DNA from: Eumeta japonica
Lineage: Eukaryota; Arthropoda; Insecta; Lepidoptera; Psychidae
Direction of reading: 5' to 3'
Assembly: GCA_005406025.1 (NCBI GenBank)
Contig: BGZK01000292.1
Span: 372,001-436,000, forward strand
Length of the DNA stretch: 64,000 nt
Below the pieces are notes generated by a model. It was not told where the DNA came from, ran no database searches, and saw nothing but the letters and a program-made list of their open reading frames with translations. How positions within the stretch are numbered: the stretch's first letter is position 1; each line of letters starts with the position of its first letter. Position numbers and translations under genes: made by a program. This document shows, piece by piece, positions 33,310-45,309 of this stretch.

Positions 33310-34610
33310 TTTTTTTGGCATATTATACGCACTTAATAACTTCTGTGCACTCTGTTACTGTTTTTTAAGGTATATTACGATATAAGACGTAAATAATTTG
33401 CTTTAGTACCGCCTATCGAGACCATTGTTTTTTTTTCTAAAATACCACGGTCGTGGTAATATAAAAAAATACATTTCGTCAATATTTCTAACTTTTACTA
33501 TGCTGATTAACTACGGTTAATTTCTATTTGCAAAATAGGTGTTTAGAAAATAAAATTATCTAAAATGCAACTTGTAAAAAGTTGAAGTTAATTGCTACTA
33601 GTTTCTAGACTATAACTATAGCTTACAAGAAATATAGATTAAGTTTCCACCTAAGTTACTACGTTCTTGGCAATTTGAAGAGAATTCAATGATTTGATAA
33701 TCGATGCTAAGAAATCATACAGACGATGGTGTATGTGTCAGTTTACTACATAGCTAATTTAAACTAACAAATTATAAAAAAAAAATCATAAATTCGTGCT
33801 AAACTGCTAATGCTGTTAGACAGCAAGTATTTTAGTTTATTTATAGTACTGTATCGAGATGAGATGACAGTGACTTTCTTGCATTACTAACTGCTTTATC
33901 ACGGCAATTTTGCACAAAAAAAAAACCAAACAAACAAAGCTAATGACACGAGCATACGAACACTTCTTATTTTAGATATGTGATTAAACTAACACGAGGC
34001 GGCATGCAACAGGAAAAAAACGCAGCGTGGTCATTTAATTCGGATTTCATGAAGTTTTAGGATGTATGTTAATTGTTAGCTATAGCTGATTGTTAACTTT
34101 ACTTAACTGTTAGCTCGGCTAGTGTTAGCCAATAACTACAAAGATATATCTTCTATTGGGCACGCACGATCATATTATAATAGAGCTTTATTCTTCTGTG
34201 GGGGGTCATTAAATCCTTTTCTTTGAAAGAATAAGAAGTTTATGTAATTCTGCTTTCATATACGTTTTCGAATTTATATCTTTAGAAGATTTTAGTTGAT
34301 ACGTCACTATATAATAAAACATTTTTTTTTTTTTGCATTTTCGATTTCATATCCTAGAATTTAATCTCATATTTTATTTAAACTTTCTAAATTGAGCGGC
34401 TGCAATGTTTCACCCTTCGATTATACTATTATTGCGTTAGGTATATATTTTATTATATGATTTTAAAATAATTATACAAAAATTGATTGATTAAATGACC
34501 AAAGCTATGGTTAATGCCATATTTTTTTATTCCCGAATAGATACATATAAAAATGAAAAAAATGCAAATTAGGCTTGACAGTGTTTCTCACGAAAACTGG
34601 TTATTCAGGT
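33310..34610. other. AT-rich stretch, nothing recognised
   Basis: No ORF, long repeat or terminal motif seen. Confidence 0.45.
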
Positions 34611-34620
34611 TTTGGTTGGT

Positions 34621-34700
34621 TTTGAGTTGATTTCAAAATTCAAATTCTGGGTTTTGATTTGATTTCAAAATTCAAATTCTGGGTTTTGAGTTGATTTTTA
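34621..34700 (+). repeat. Tandem repeat, 32 bp period, about 2.4 copies
   Basis: GATTTCAAAATTCAAATTCT begins at 34629 and again at 34661; a third partial unit begins at 34693. Confidence 0.85.
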
Positions 34701-34869
34701 TTATTTGATGGAAACTCTTAGAAATTGTTAAATATGTTATATAAAATAAAGAAATAATGGAGTTGTCCATGTCCATTGGTTATTAGTACACTAGTTTTTC
34801 TCCGCGTACACTCCTGTTTTTTTTCAAAAATAAGACATTTGACATTTTTTTGACTTATGACATTTTATT

Positions 34870-35310
34870 TTGGAATAAATTTCGTACTCACCGCCGCAAC
34901 GTTTCATATCATTTGGAAATTTCATTTAAAACCGCGGCAACTAAATATTCGACGACAATTCAATCTTATGAGTTATAAATAAATTCCATTGCTTCTGAAG
35001 AAAATAACTCTGCCATGCACAAAGACAAACAGCGACGTCTTGGAAACACCACCAAGGTGCGATATCTATAGTTCGTTTAAAACCTACTAACTCTTCGTGA
35101 ATACGACTGTTATTCACTGTTCATCTCATCAAATTTTAACGAAAGCCCAATGCCTCACCCCCGCGCGCCCGCCGCCCCTAATGTCCACGACGACGCGCGC
35201 CGGCGTCGTATATTTTGTGGAAACGGCAAACGGCCAATAACTCCTGATTCCCGGGATATTAACACTATCATAGGTCTCTCGGTTCGCTTATAGAGACGCA
35301 TTGCGACTGA
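34870..35310. other. GC island
   Basis: Two patches: 34885-34960 (CACCGCCGCAACG, ACCGCGGCAAC) and 35155-35300 (CGCGCGCCCGCCGCCCC, GACGCGCGCCGGCGTCG). CGCTTATA lies at 35285-35292. No ORF. Putative regulatory DNA. Confidence 0.35.
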
Positions 35311-35633
35311 AGATTGCAAAGTAATTCAGATCAATGTACAGCACATTCTAATGTATGCATTTTTTTGTTTTCTTGACTTTCGATCGATACATTAAGCTAA
35401 AGTAAGCTCGATCGGTTAATACATATAATAGCAGTTTGATGCTTTTCTACTTTTGCTGTAAGAAATATTATTTCAAAGTGCTCGAGGATTCTTTAAATTG
35501 TAGATAAAACATTTGCTGGTTGTGAAACAATTATTATTGTAGAGTTTCACATTACATTTAAATCATAAGTAAAATATAATTTATTCTATACTCTTCTGTG
35601 AAAAAAAAAACAAAGATATATAAAACTCTAAAA

Positions 35634-35686
35634 ACGCAAAAGGAAAGATTTTAATGTGACCCACATTAAAATCTTTCCTTTTGCGT
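35634..35686. repeat. Perfect hairpin, 25 bp arms, 3 nt loop
   Basis: ACGCAAAAGGAAAGATTTTA (start of arm 35634-35658) pairs exactly with 35662-35686; the loop is ACC. This is the longest perfect short-loop stem in the window. Confidence 0.92.
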
Positions 35687-35699
35687 GCGATTTTTTTTT

Positions 35700-36735
35700 C
35701 AGAGACTATTTTACATAAAATACGGAGGGTTAGTTAGTGACCTAAAAGCAAGTCTTGAAAGTCAAATTACTTCAGCCTTTTACTAGGAATTCAGCACAAA
35801 AATAGGACGTTAAAAAGAATCAAATATTCCTTATAAAAGTCATCGAAAGAAATAAAATCGAAAGACATTAGATAAGAAGATTTATTATATAAGGTATTAA
35901 ATATATACATAATTATGTGCCATGTTGAAATAAAATTTGCACCTCGTATTATTTTGGTAAGTAATTTCTAAGAATTTTTGTACAAACCGTTTTTTGGCAA
36001 AAAGTTTTGGAGTCAATTAGAAAATTATGATATACATATTTTCTATATTTCATGGAATAATTTGGTCATAAACTTATTGATTTTATACTTAATATTAGAA
36101 GCATTAATATTAGAAGAGTAAAAATGTCATGAAAATGTACATAATCTATTTTCAGATTTTATGAAAGAGCAAGTGTCGTTCAACTCCACACAAATGAAAT
36201 TGAACTTTTACCAATTAAATGGTTTTGATAACTTTGTTCTTAAATTCACTTTGTTTTTTCTATGCTTCAAAATCTTCCATGATTCTATGAAGCGCAAAAT
36301 GGACTCATTTATTTTTTAGTATTTTTATGGACAATTCGCCAATTACGTAAATGATTAATTTATGTAATGTACTTCGTCTGTTTCTATTTCTTTGGTCTGA
36401 GTACACACGCATCATTCAAATTACATCTAGTGACTGATATGATTGCATAGTCTACTCGGTATACAACCATTTTAACAGAATCGTATACATGTTGAGTAAA
36501 CGTGAGCTACTTATTAAAAAATATCAAATAAATTAATAGTATTATTGGGATTGTAATTGAAAACGTTGTTGCGTTACGTTTTTCTTAATAACTTGCAGTT
36601 GAAATTTCAACAATATTTTTATTGCAAATTTCTCATGTAGGAATGGATTCTAAGATGTCCGTCGTATATTTAGAAGAGATAGAGTTTCCGTGGACCACTT
36701 CCCCCTCCATCACTCCACTTCATTTATCAATCACC
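35700..36735. other. AT-rich stretch, nothing recognised
   Basis: No coding or repeat signal. Confidence 0.45.
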
Positions 36736-36739
36736 TCTT

Positions 36740-37150
36740 TATCAGATGTTTTAATCCTATGTAAAATGTCGGCAACGCACTGATGACTCCTCAGCGATTG
36801 CGATTGTCCATGGGCGACGATGACCATCTGCAAAGTAAAAAAAGCGAAATCGGATACATTGACGAGTGTTCATATATTGATGATATATAGAGTAAAATGG
36901 GAGCGTGTGTACGAATGTGCGGGCGCTCCGAAACAGGCTCGGCGCGGGCGGCGCAAACGGCGCGGGCCCAGTGGCCGATATTAACAGCGGCATAGTTTAC
37001 AGTGCGCGCGCCGCCTGTTCATTATTGCTTTGTCCCGTTTTATGGCGTTCGAATTGCATAAAGCTTTTAGTGTCCGCCGCCGCGTCCTTTTAATTATTGC
37101 AAGTTTAAAATTTACGATACCGTACGCGCTGTCGGCTGTTAAAAGTTAAT
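36740..37150. other. GC island with Sox- and Hox-like words
   Basis: GGCTCGGCGCGGGCGGCGC and GTGCGCGCGCCGCCTG surround CATTATTGCTTTGTCCC (Sox-like) and TTTTATGGCG (37038-37047). The 11-mer TTTATGGCGTT is shared with the 28.6 kb island. Overlapping ORFs on both strands (62 and 78 codons) are probably chance. Good candidate for an enhancer. Confidence 0.4.
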
Positions 37151-37159
37151 TTTGTAATT

Positions 37160-38445
37160 TGTCTTACTTTCGATGTTGAAACAAACGCGAACGGCGTCCG
37201 TATGAAAATTAATTAGCATTACATATTGTTTGTTATACTTTGTTACGTCAGCCAACAAAGTATGAATTTCATGCACGAAGTTAATTTAGGAATAAAAATC
37301 TGTTCTAAAAGCGCTAGGTGTTGAATAAAACCGACAAAAGTGATTTATACACACAAAAGATACAATATTTCATATTTAATATGAATGTATTGCATCAAAC
37401 GTTTCTGAGTCTATATGCCTCATCTATTTGCCTTTACCGTCGTAAATCCGTGAGTTTATAGACCGTTTACAATTTTTTACCGTTTGCAAACCCTTTTTGT
37501 CCATAGCTTGTAAGTAGGATCTTCCTTGGAAAATATAGGATTAAGTATATTTTTTTGGCTGTAATCAATAGCATCAGTGTCGGTTGCACTGGAACTAAGT
37601 CTAATTGTCAATAATTTAATTTTTGGAGTGAACTTTCGGCGTTCACTTTTTCACCAAACGAGGTGGCCGATTTCGAAAAGACTGTAATCCCTAAATCCCC
37701 TCTCTTTATTCTACCTGAAGTGGTTATAACTGTTGTTAATTTATTTACCGCAACTTTAATGGAAATTGAAAGAAACTAATTTTTTTTTTCATTTGTTCTG
37801 TTATTAATGTATGTTTTCTTTTTGAATTTTATTTTAAAAGTTATATTTTGTGTTTCTTAATATTTTTTTTATTTATTTAGATAATCTTTATTAACGTTCT
37901 ATATAGAATAGTTATTATAACTCACTCTTCAATTAATTTCTATATACCTTTTCTCTCATCTTTCTTTTCCCAAAATATTTATAAAACTATAATTTTTGCA
38001 CAAATAATGCTTATACATTATTTCTCTGCATTATCGGAAACTATCAATCTACGAAAAACTAATATGACAAATTTATTATCTAAATTTACCACACCAACCT
38101 TTTTTGTGTCTTGAAAGTAAAAGTTAAAGCACGCCTCAAAAAATGTGATTCGGATAAATGTCGAAGTGATTATAATACATAAATTAATATAAACTCACGT
38201 CAATCATTAAGACTCCAGGCAAAGGCCACATTCCTTTCCTTGGTGTTCCGTATCTACCTATTAGGCTTCACTAGTATTCAACTGTCTTTGCAATGCATTT
38301 TCAATTCATGTAATTATTCCCTCATTCATTAATTCATCATTATATAAGTTTATCCGTGCTTATAATGATGTTTGAATTCGGTCCGCATAAGATTTTCTAA
38401 GGATCTTCGCTCTATACATTTCTTTTTTTCCTCTTATATTCTTCT
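37160..38445. other. AT-rich stretch
   Basis: AATTAATTAGCATTACATAT at 37208 is a homeodomain-type cluster adjoining the island; otherwise nothing. Confidence 0.4.
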
Positions 38446-38453
38446 TATCTCGG

Positions 38454-38565
38454 GTTGCACCAATAGCAAAAAAAGTAATTTTTAAATGTGATGCGGTAAG
38501 ATTTAACAGATTATTAATACGTTATCTGTCAAATTTTAACCATTACGTTTTCAACTTTGTGCAAC
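38454..38565. mobile_element. Small MITE-like element, GTTGCAC ends
   Basis: GTTGCAC (38454-38460) and GTGCAAC (38559-38565) are inverted ends of a ~112 bp AT-rich segment. Elements starting GGTTGCACCA and ending TTGTGCAACA are common in Lepidoptera. Confidence 0.45.
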
Positions 38566-38729
38566 ACTCCGTTAAAATATTTCGTTAATTTAAATCTAAT
38601 ATGCACTAAATATCATAAGAATTGTCTACAGGTCTATGTATTTTTTGTTTTAATTTTAAAATTGTCACTACAATATATTTATTATTATTTTACAGACATT
38701 TCGACATATACAGTAAAAGCCAAAAGCAA

Positions 38730-38900
38730 TCACAGGCTGTGTCCATTAACTTCGGCGGTGTTGCCCTGAAAAGTATTTTTCCGGATCAACGCGGATAGAC
38801 CAAAACAAGCAGATCGGGTGCGGACGGCCTGACGAATCCTTTGATATGTTACTAATTCAATTTAGTGATGCGCACGAGTACGGCACAACGTCCTCAAAGG
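38730..38900. other. GC-richer island
   Basis: AACGCGGATAGACCAAAACA and GGTGCGGACGGCCTGACG; no ORF beyond a 70-codon AT-rich one that ends here. Confidence 0.3.
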
Positions 38901-38909
38901 CAGATTTGT

Positions 38910-40190
38910 AAATTAAAATTGATTCATAGGTATGGATATTTGCATTCATATTTTATCTACAATAAATATGTCTAAATTCGACTTGTGTAGTGATTTTTTG
39001 TAAATAGCTCTATACATTTATTTGACATGTCTACTTATAATGTTAATACCTATATAAACAAGTGCGAATTAAACTCGCGAGGAGAGGATTATGTACTATG
39101 AATGAACGAATCCACTATGTTTTTTTTTCCCAACTCGACCCAAATTTGTAATTAAAACAACAGTAAATGTCAATTTGTACGTAACATATAGAGAAAATTA
39201 TCGTGTTACCTTAACTCCATAGACGTCTATGGGTTTTTCTAATGTCTAAGTAAAAAGCTATTTTTTTGGCCTTTTTCTTAACATTTTAAACTTAGTAGTT
39301 TAGAAAATAACTAAAACAACTTTAATTGTCTCTAAGTCAAGGGAGAATGGCCAATTTCCATATATTTCCTTTAATCAGAACCATTTATTTTAAAACTATA
39401 AAGCAAATATGTGTTTGAGATCTTCATAATAAATCTTTTCATTTAATAAATCATATGATATTTTTTGTAAGCTAACTTTTTTTATTTATCTAATTTACCT
39501 TCCAAAAGTCATCCTATTTAATAAAAAAATATTTTTTTATGTTACACATTAATGTTTAGGTCACATAAATTCATATGTGTACCAGTTTTTCGACATTATT
39601 CGTTTAGTATATCGACAATAATGTGGCAAACGGCAGACAGACGCATGAGTGGTATTATAAGGGTTTCGTTTTCTTTTACAATTGAACGTACAAGACCATA
39701 AAAATGATATTATTATTTATGTTCTATAAACTACAACAATTATATGCATAAACAAATTTTTTTAGCATTAATTTGTATTAATCTTATAATAAATTGAAAT
39801 ATTTAGTTCATTAAGTACTTAAAAAAGAAAGTAACTCATTTAAAATAATTCATGTAATTTTTCACTTATTGTTAATTAAACTAACATCTATTAATTAACC
39901 TTCAACTTTTGTTGGGAAAATTATCTGTACCATATTATAAAATTTTATTGTTTCCAATATATTTTTTAAAATATAGTATAAATCAGAATAATTCAAATAT
40001 GCGGAAAAAAAGATCAGTGGCACTAAAAAGTGTTAAAATATATAATCTTTAAAGTATTGCATCCAAAGCTGTCTTTATATTTAAGGTATATTTGATATGT
40101 ACCGACAAAACGGTTTTTTCACAGTTTTTTGCTTAATAAATTCATGTATCCAACATAGGAGTCCTGTAATCACTGTTAATGGTTTTAAAT
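38910..40190. other. AT-rich stretch
   Basis: A perfect 16 bp palindrome CCATAGACGTCTATGG at 39217-39232 is the only structure noted. Confidence 0.45.
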
Positions 40191-40199
40191 ACGGATATA

Positions 40200-40500
40200 T
40201 TTTTGTGTACTTGTGTACAATGCGGCCGCCATTCGACTCTGGCACATCACTACTTCAATCCGTCCTTTCGAATCCGAGGCTCGATACCAAACGCGCGGGA
40301 ATTCCGAACAAAATGTTCAGAACGACGTACATTCTCTAAATAACACGTATTGACCCGAATAGAAGGCGGAGAAGACCACGATGAAGGATTTTGCCAATGA
40401 TTATTGAAAAATGTGCCAGAAATCCGTCCCAATGGAGGGTTAGGCAATTTGTTTCTTTTGAACAATGCAACTGGATTTTTTGACCATAATATCATAAGCT
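40200..40500. other. GC-richer island
   Basis: ATGCGGCCGCCATTCGACTC, CGAGGCTCGATACC and CGCGCGGGAATTCCG; two antiparallel ~80-codon ORFs without domains. Candidate conserved non-coding element. Confidence 0.3.
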
Positions 40501-40509
40501 TTTTTATTA

Positions 40510-42590
40510 CGATTTTTTATTAAGGTTTTGCCATTACGAATTTATGTTAGCTTATTAACATAAAGGCCAATATATGTATGTATTATATAGATCACTATTC
40601 AGCCCTTAGGTTGGTCGTAACTTAATTTTCCTGGATACAAAATATTGATTTCTTTCTTTACAATTTGTTAGATCATCTTTTGTTCAAAATATATCAATTT
40701 CCATAATTCAAAGTAACAAACGAAATCGAAAGTGTCGGATTTGTATTCAATCACTTTGCATTGTATGTCGATTGTTCTTCAATAGAATAATAGAAATAAT
40801 TATTCCTTAATGCGATCAGTTTATTGGTCAGTGTGAATTATTACGTGATATATTAAACTTCAATTATATTGTTATTTAAATACATTATATGTTTTTTAAC
40901 GAGATAAGCATTCTATTACTTTCAAAAAACCAAACAATAATGATTTAAAAGATAAACACATTTATCAATACGTGTACCAGGTGAATATTCGCAACTGGTT
41001 TAAAAAATGGAGGAGGTTTTTCGTTCGAGGCGCATGTTTTCTTTTTTCATGTATATACTCACAGATTTCTAGAAAAGGGGTTCATCAATTTAGATAGGTT
41101 GAATAGTATTTGATTAATGTCAACACTGAGATTGGCTCATTCCACTTTGTGTTGCAAAGAGGGTGCTCCAATAAGTTCTGGAAATATTCTTATACATAAA
41201 GATCTTAGAAACTATTCGACTCAAGCCCAACAAGCAACAATATTTACTTTATTTTATAATTAATATTTTGTACGTCATTATAAACTATTATTTGTGTCTT
41301 TTTAATATACTATGTTTTCGAACTTAATAGTTATTTAGCTGACCTAGATAGGTCTTGAAAGTGGTTTCCATCAGAGCACGACTTTTATGTTATTGTGAAA
41401 TTTGCTTTTATTTGATGCCTATTATATTTATCGGATTATTGTTATCACAGCTGTAACAGCTCAAAGTGAATATTGGTGTTTCATAAAATAATATAAATTA
41501 CCGAGGAAAATTGGCAGTTCAATGAAATCTTCAATGCGAGATATCATAGTGTCATTTTAATAGTTTCATAATATATTTTAATTGTAAGTTTTCTTTTTTG
41601 TATTACAACTTGATTTAAAATACGGAATGTAAGAAAGAAGTAAAAAAAATATTTATTTCTAAAATTTTCTTTGTCCTTCAATCCTGCTTTTAATTGCTCG
41701 CCGTTTGACAATTGCGCCACATCTAAAACAATATTTTACATTGAAACGTGTATGGGCATAACTTTTCTGTTTGGAAAAACGTTTACGAAATTATTTTAGT
41801 AAGCCGAATCATTCTCTACACGATTCTGTAGCTAAGTGTAGTTGCTCCTATTTTATATTTATCTAGAGCTGGTAAGATTTCAAACGATGATTAGAAAAAT
41901 GTTTAGTGAAGCTTATCATTCCTCTCATAACTGATAGTGTGTGTCGATGGTGATTGTAGAGAACCCTTTTGTCCTTTCTTGCAAGGATAGAACCCTGTTG
42001 TTCGGAGACTGAAGACGCCGATAAAGTGTAACCAGAACCCTACGTCTGTCAACTTTTTGATAGTAATTTTCCGAAAGACCGAACGTCTGCCTGTTCTTCT
42101 TGTTGCCGGGGTTCTATCATATCAGATCCTTACGTATTTTACTTTAAAATTTATTGTTACTTTCATTTTAAGTGTAAACTCTATAGATATGTTAAGCGAT
42201 TTTCTGATAATCTTATATGAGTTCGCGCCACCACGTCATCGAGTCACCGACATGCTAATCTATACATATAATGAAACAGTAAAACCCGATGGGTCTGTAC
42301 GATGAAGATGTGTATAAAAGAACGATTAAAGAAAAGTGTTATGCGAGAAAACGACAACTTTAAAATTTTTTGTCTTGTCTGTTTGCACACATTTTTGAAA
42401 TTACTGAACGAATTTTAATGAGATATTCTTGGAAAGATGGAACCTAGATTTAAGCAGAAAATGTGCTTTATTTAATTTAAATGGGATGTCAGGAATAAGT
42501 TATTTTTATATAGTGGGGTTGTATAAAGTATAAAAATCTTTTCTCACATAGAAAACTAAACTATCCCAGACAATTGTGGCTTCTATTTAA
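40510..42590. other. AT-rich stretch, possible repeat crumbs at right
   Basis: At 42380-42440 CTGTTTGCACAC, then ATTACTGAACGAATTTTAAT resembles a phrase common inside lepidopteran repeats. The 82-codon plus ORF at 42057-42305 has no domain. Confidence 0.35.
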
Positions 42591-42596
42591 TTTAGA

Positions 42597-42879
42597 TACT
42601 AGCATTTGCCCTGGCATCGTACAAATTTGAATCATGGCGGTATTGAAATTGAAAGCAGTATGGGAAGCAAAACCAAGAGCCAGAACCGAAGCGGGATTAG
42701 AAGCGAAACCGAGTGTCTAATCGGGGTTAGAATTAAGAGCGTGTCCGGGATCGAAATCGGCACCGAAACTAAAATTGGAAGCGATGATGTGATTGGGATA
42801 AAAAGCAAGGTCTTTCCATAAAAATATGAAAGAACACGTTTCAAGTCCGCGCAGGCGTAGCCGCGGACGAAACGCTAAT
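42597..42879 (+). mobile_element. Short element with GGGATCGAAATC repeats and facing ends, copy 2
   Basis: Left end ACTAGCATTTGCCCTGG (42597 on) and right end CCGCGGACGAAACGCTAAT (42861-42879) are related when one is reverse-complemented (A-Y-TAGC-R-TTT). Just inside the right end GTCCGCG (42845-42851) and CGCGGAC (42862-42868) form a 7 bp stem with a 10 nt loop, followed by CTAA (42875-42878) and T, a Helitron-like 3' signature. Between the ends, units such as GGGATTAGAAGCGAAACCG, GGGGTTAGAATTAAGAGCG and GGGATCGAAATCGGCACCG form a degenerate array; the ORFs across it on both strands are by-products. Confidence 0.6.
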
Positions 42880-43559
42880 GTAGTAAGTGCGAAGTCTTCT
42901 TTATGCGCGTTAGACGATTTTTTAATAGTAAAATCTTGTAATCATCGACAAATCTCATGAGTCACCGACGTGCTAATTTTGACATACGAGAACAGAGTAT
43001 CTGAAAATTTTGTGATATATGCGAAAATGATTATTCCTTTTATTTAATTCAATTTGAACATTATTATAGTTTTATTTAAATTATAAGACTTCAATTTTTC
43101 CATTCAAATCTCAATATGCATATTGATTTTTTATTTCATATTTATTGGGCTTGTGCAGCTCATTATATGTTTTGATTAAAAATAATCCATATAAATATGT
43201 ATACAATTATTGCTCGGAGGGTCGATAGATGTAAAAATCAGACTAATGTTAAAGATTTCAATGTACAAATTACGTTACATTTCAAATGAAAATAGCAAAA
43301 CCACTGTCATTTCATAGTTTTAAATTTTCACTTCTATGGGCAGTCCTCTATGACTGCTTATTAGTTTTTTTTTTTTTTTTTATAGAAGAGAAACTATATT
43401 TATGAATGCAATTAGAGGATTAATTTTGACTGTGAGTATCCCTAAGCAAACATTAATATATCCCTTCTGTTTTGATCGATCGAAAGTACTTTAATTGACG
43501 ATTTTTCTTGAAGGAATTGTTAGGAAGGAGTTTTATTTCTTAATTAAAAAAAATAAAAA

Positions 43560-43776
43560 TGCCTGAGTGTGTTTTTTATATCAATATAGTTTATGAAAGG
43601 GAAGAAATCTCGCTATAAACAATGTCGCTTTGAAGAAGACTATGACTTGCCGTCTAAAATTTTCTATGGGTGATGAAAGACAACGAAGAAATGAAGGACA
43701 GACAGCTTTTATGTCTTTTTAAAATGTTATTATGTTTCGTATCCAATACACCGACGAAGTCGCGGGCATCAATTAG
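43560..43776 (+). mobile_element. Helitron-like 3' end remnant
   Basis: CCGACGAAGTCGCGGGCATC at 43751 contains the CGAC-GAA-GTCG stem, followed by AATTAG and T. This is a diverged form of the GACGAAGTCGCGGGC...CTAGT terminus widespread in moths. The left boundary is unknown. Confidence 0.4.
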
Positions 43777-43779
43777 TTT

Positions 43780-44830
43780 TCAATTATTATTTTAAGGTTT
43801 CCGAAACCAGTATGGCTTAATTTTTATCTACATGTACCACTGATTTCACATACCTCACTATTATAAAGTTAAATCTAGTTTTCTTTTGCTATTGTTTTTG
43901 GAAATTATTTGTCTTTATATGTTATTCGGTTATTTAATGTAAAAAAAACTTTAAGAGGCATTCTTTAAAACTTTGAAACTTTAAAAGATATAAATAACCA
44001 TGTAGAATCTTTTACACTTTTGCTGACAAAGTGACAAATGATTTACATAATTTTTTGAATAATAAAAAATCTTTTGTAAGAAGTAAACGTAATAAATTTT
44101 TTTTTACTGCACAGGTGTCAACACTAAGACTAAGTAAGGGTTTACGCTGATTGCTCAGGAAGCCGTCGTAATTTTGTATAAAAGTATATTAACGATGATC
44201 TTAATTATAATAAATAAAAAAATAATGTATGATATATAACTCCTTATATGCTATATATGTATTTCTCACCTGGCTATCAAGATATTTATATATATTAATA
44301 TACATTGTTATAATAATTGCATCACGATACCTATCACATCTGTGGCTAACTCTTACCTCACACAACAGAAATTCATCAATACATAAATTGAACGGTCCAG
44401 CACAAAACGATTGATATTTTTCACCCGTTTATTGGATGTAAACACGTACATACATATTTTGATGTTCCCACATTTAATCGGTGGATTTATGTTTATAAAT
44501 AGTAACAGAAACAGGTTGCGAGATTGCAAGAATATATCCAAGTCCAGGAATATAAGTGGATAGTCGGTGATGACTGCAAACAAATGGCCCACGTATTCTG
44601 AATAATTCATCTCTAGCGCGCTGACAAAATGAAATCTAATGAATACGATATGAACTAGAAGATAGACAGAGATTCCCCCTGATACATACAGTTGGATGGG
44701 AGATGGGAGATGTATGTTGGTATATATTTAGTCGTGAAGTCATAAATATGTATGGTACATAACGAATACGTTATATCACACGTAGGTACAAAACTAGCTT
44801 TTATAGACGTGATTGGGTTGAAAAAAAATA
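43780..44830. other. AT-rich stretch with chance ORFs
   Basis: ORFs at 44229-44414 and 44353-44610 have no domain. Confidence 0.4.
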
Positions 44831-44831
44831 A

Positions 44832-44892
44832 ATGTACATACATGCATACACACGCGCGCGCATGTATGTGGTTTTGTATGTATATATTTATA
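44832..44892. repeat. Alternating purine-pyrimidine tract
   Basis: GTACATACATGCATACACAC, GCGCGCGCATGTATGTG and TGTATGTATATA; a compound microsatellite. The ~100-codon ORFs on both strands across it are artefacts. Confidence 0.7.
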
Positions 44893-45079
44893 AATACGGT
44901 ACATCTAATTTTAAAAATGAAGGACTTATACATTAAGTTTACCTCGCCGAATCTTGTACCAGGTTTTAAACGCCCCAAAATTAATAAAAACTCAATATTT
45001 CTTTATAACAATAAACACAAAATACAATGACTGTGCAAATATCGTATATAAGTCAGGCAAAAAAGTTTTATTTTCACCT

Positions 45080-45300
45080 CTGAATCTGCTTCGCTAACCA
45101 AATGACTGCGTCTATGGCTTCCTAAAAGGTTCGTAGAACTCCGTCGCTTTGGGCACATCGCCTTTATTGCAGTTCGCTGACGCTTATAGTGTGAACGAGC
45201 GCTTATATACGTAATTTAACGTTTCCCCAGTGTCAGTGACCTCGCTCTTGTGTGGCCGCACGAAGATCAAAAGCCTTTCGAAAGTACGTTAATAGAATAT
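45080..45300. promoter_or_regulatory. GC island with TCF-like and Runt-like words
   Basis: AGATCAAAAG (45264-45273) is a TCF/Pangolin-like site and TGTGGCCGCAC just upstream contains Runt-like half-sites facing each other. CGCTTATA occurs twice (45181-45188, 45200-45207). No ORF. Regulatory role is inferred from word content only. Confidence 0.35.
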
Positions 45301-45309
45301 AATATGGCC

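Noticed and set aside
42606..42844. Antiparallel ORFs of about 70 codons
   Set aside because: Products of the GGGATCGAAATC repeat array, which lacks stops in two frames.
44655..45030. Overlapping ~100-codon ORFs on both strands
   Set aside because: They run across an alternating CA/CG microsatellite, which stays open in several frames.
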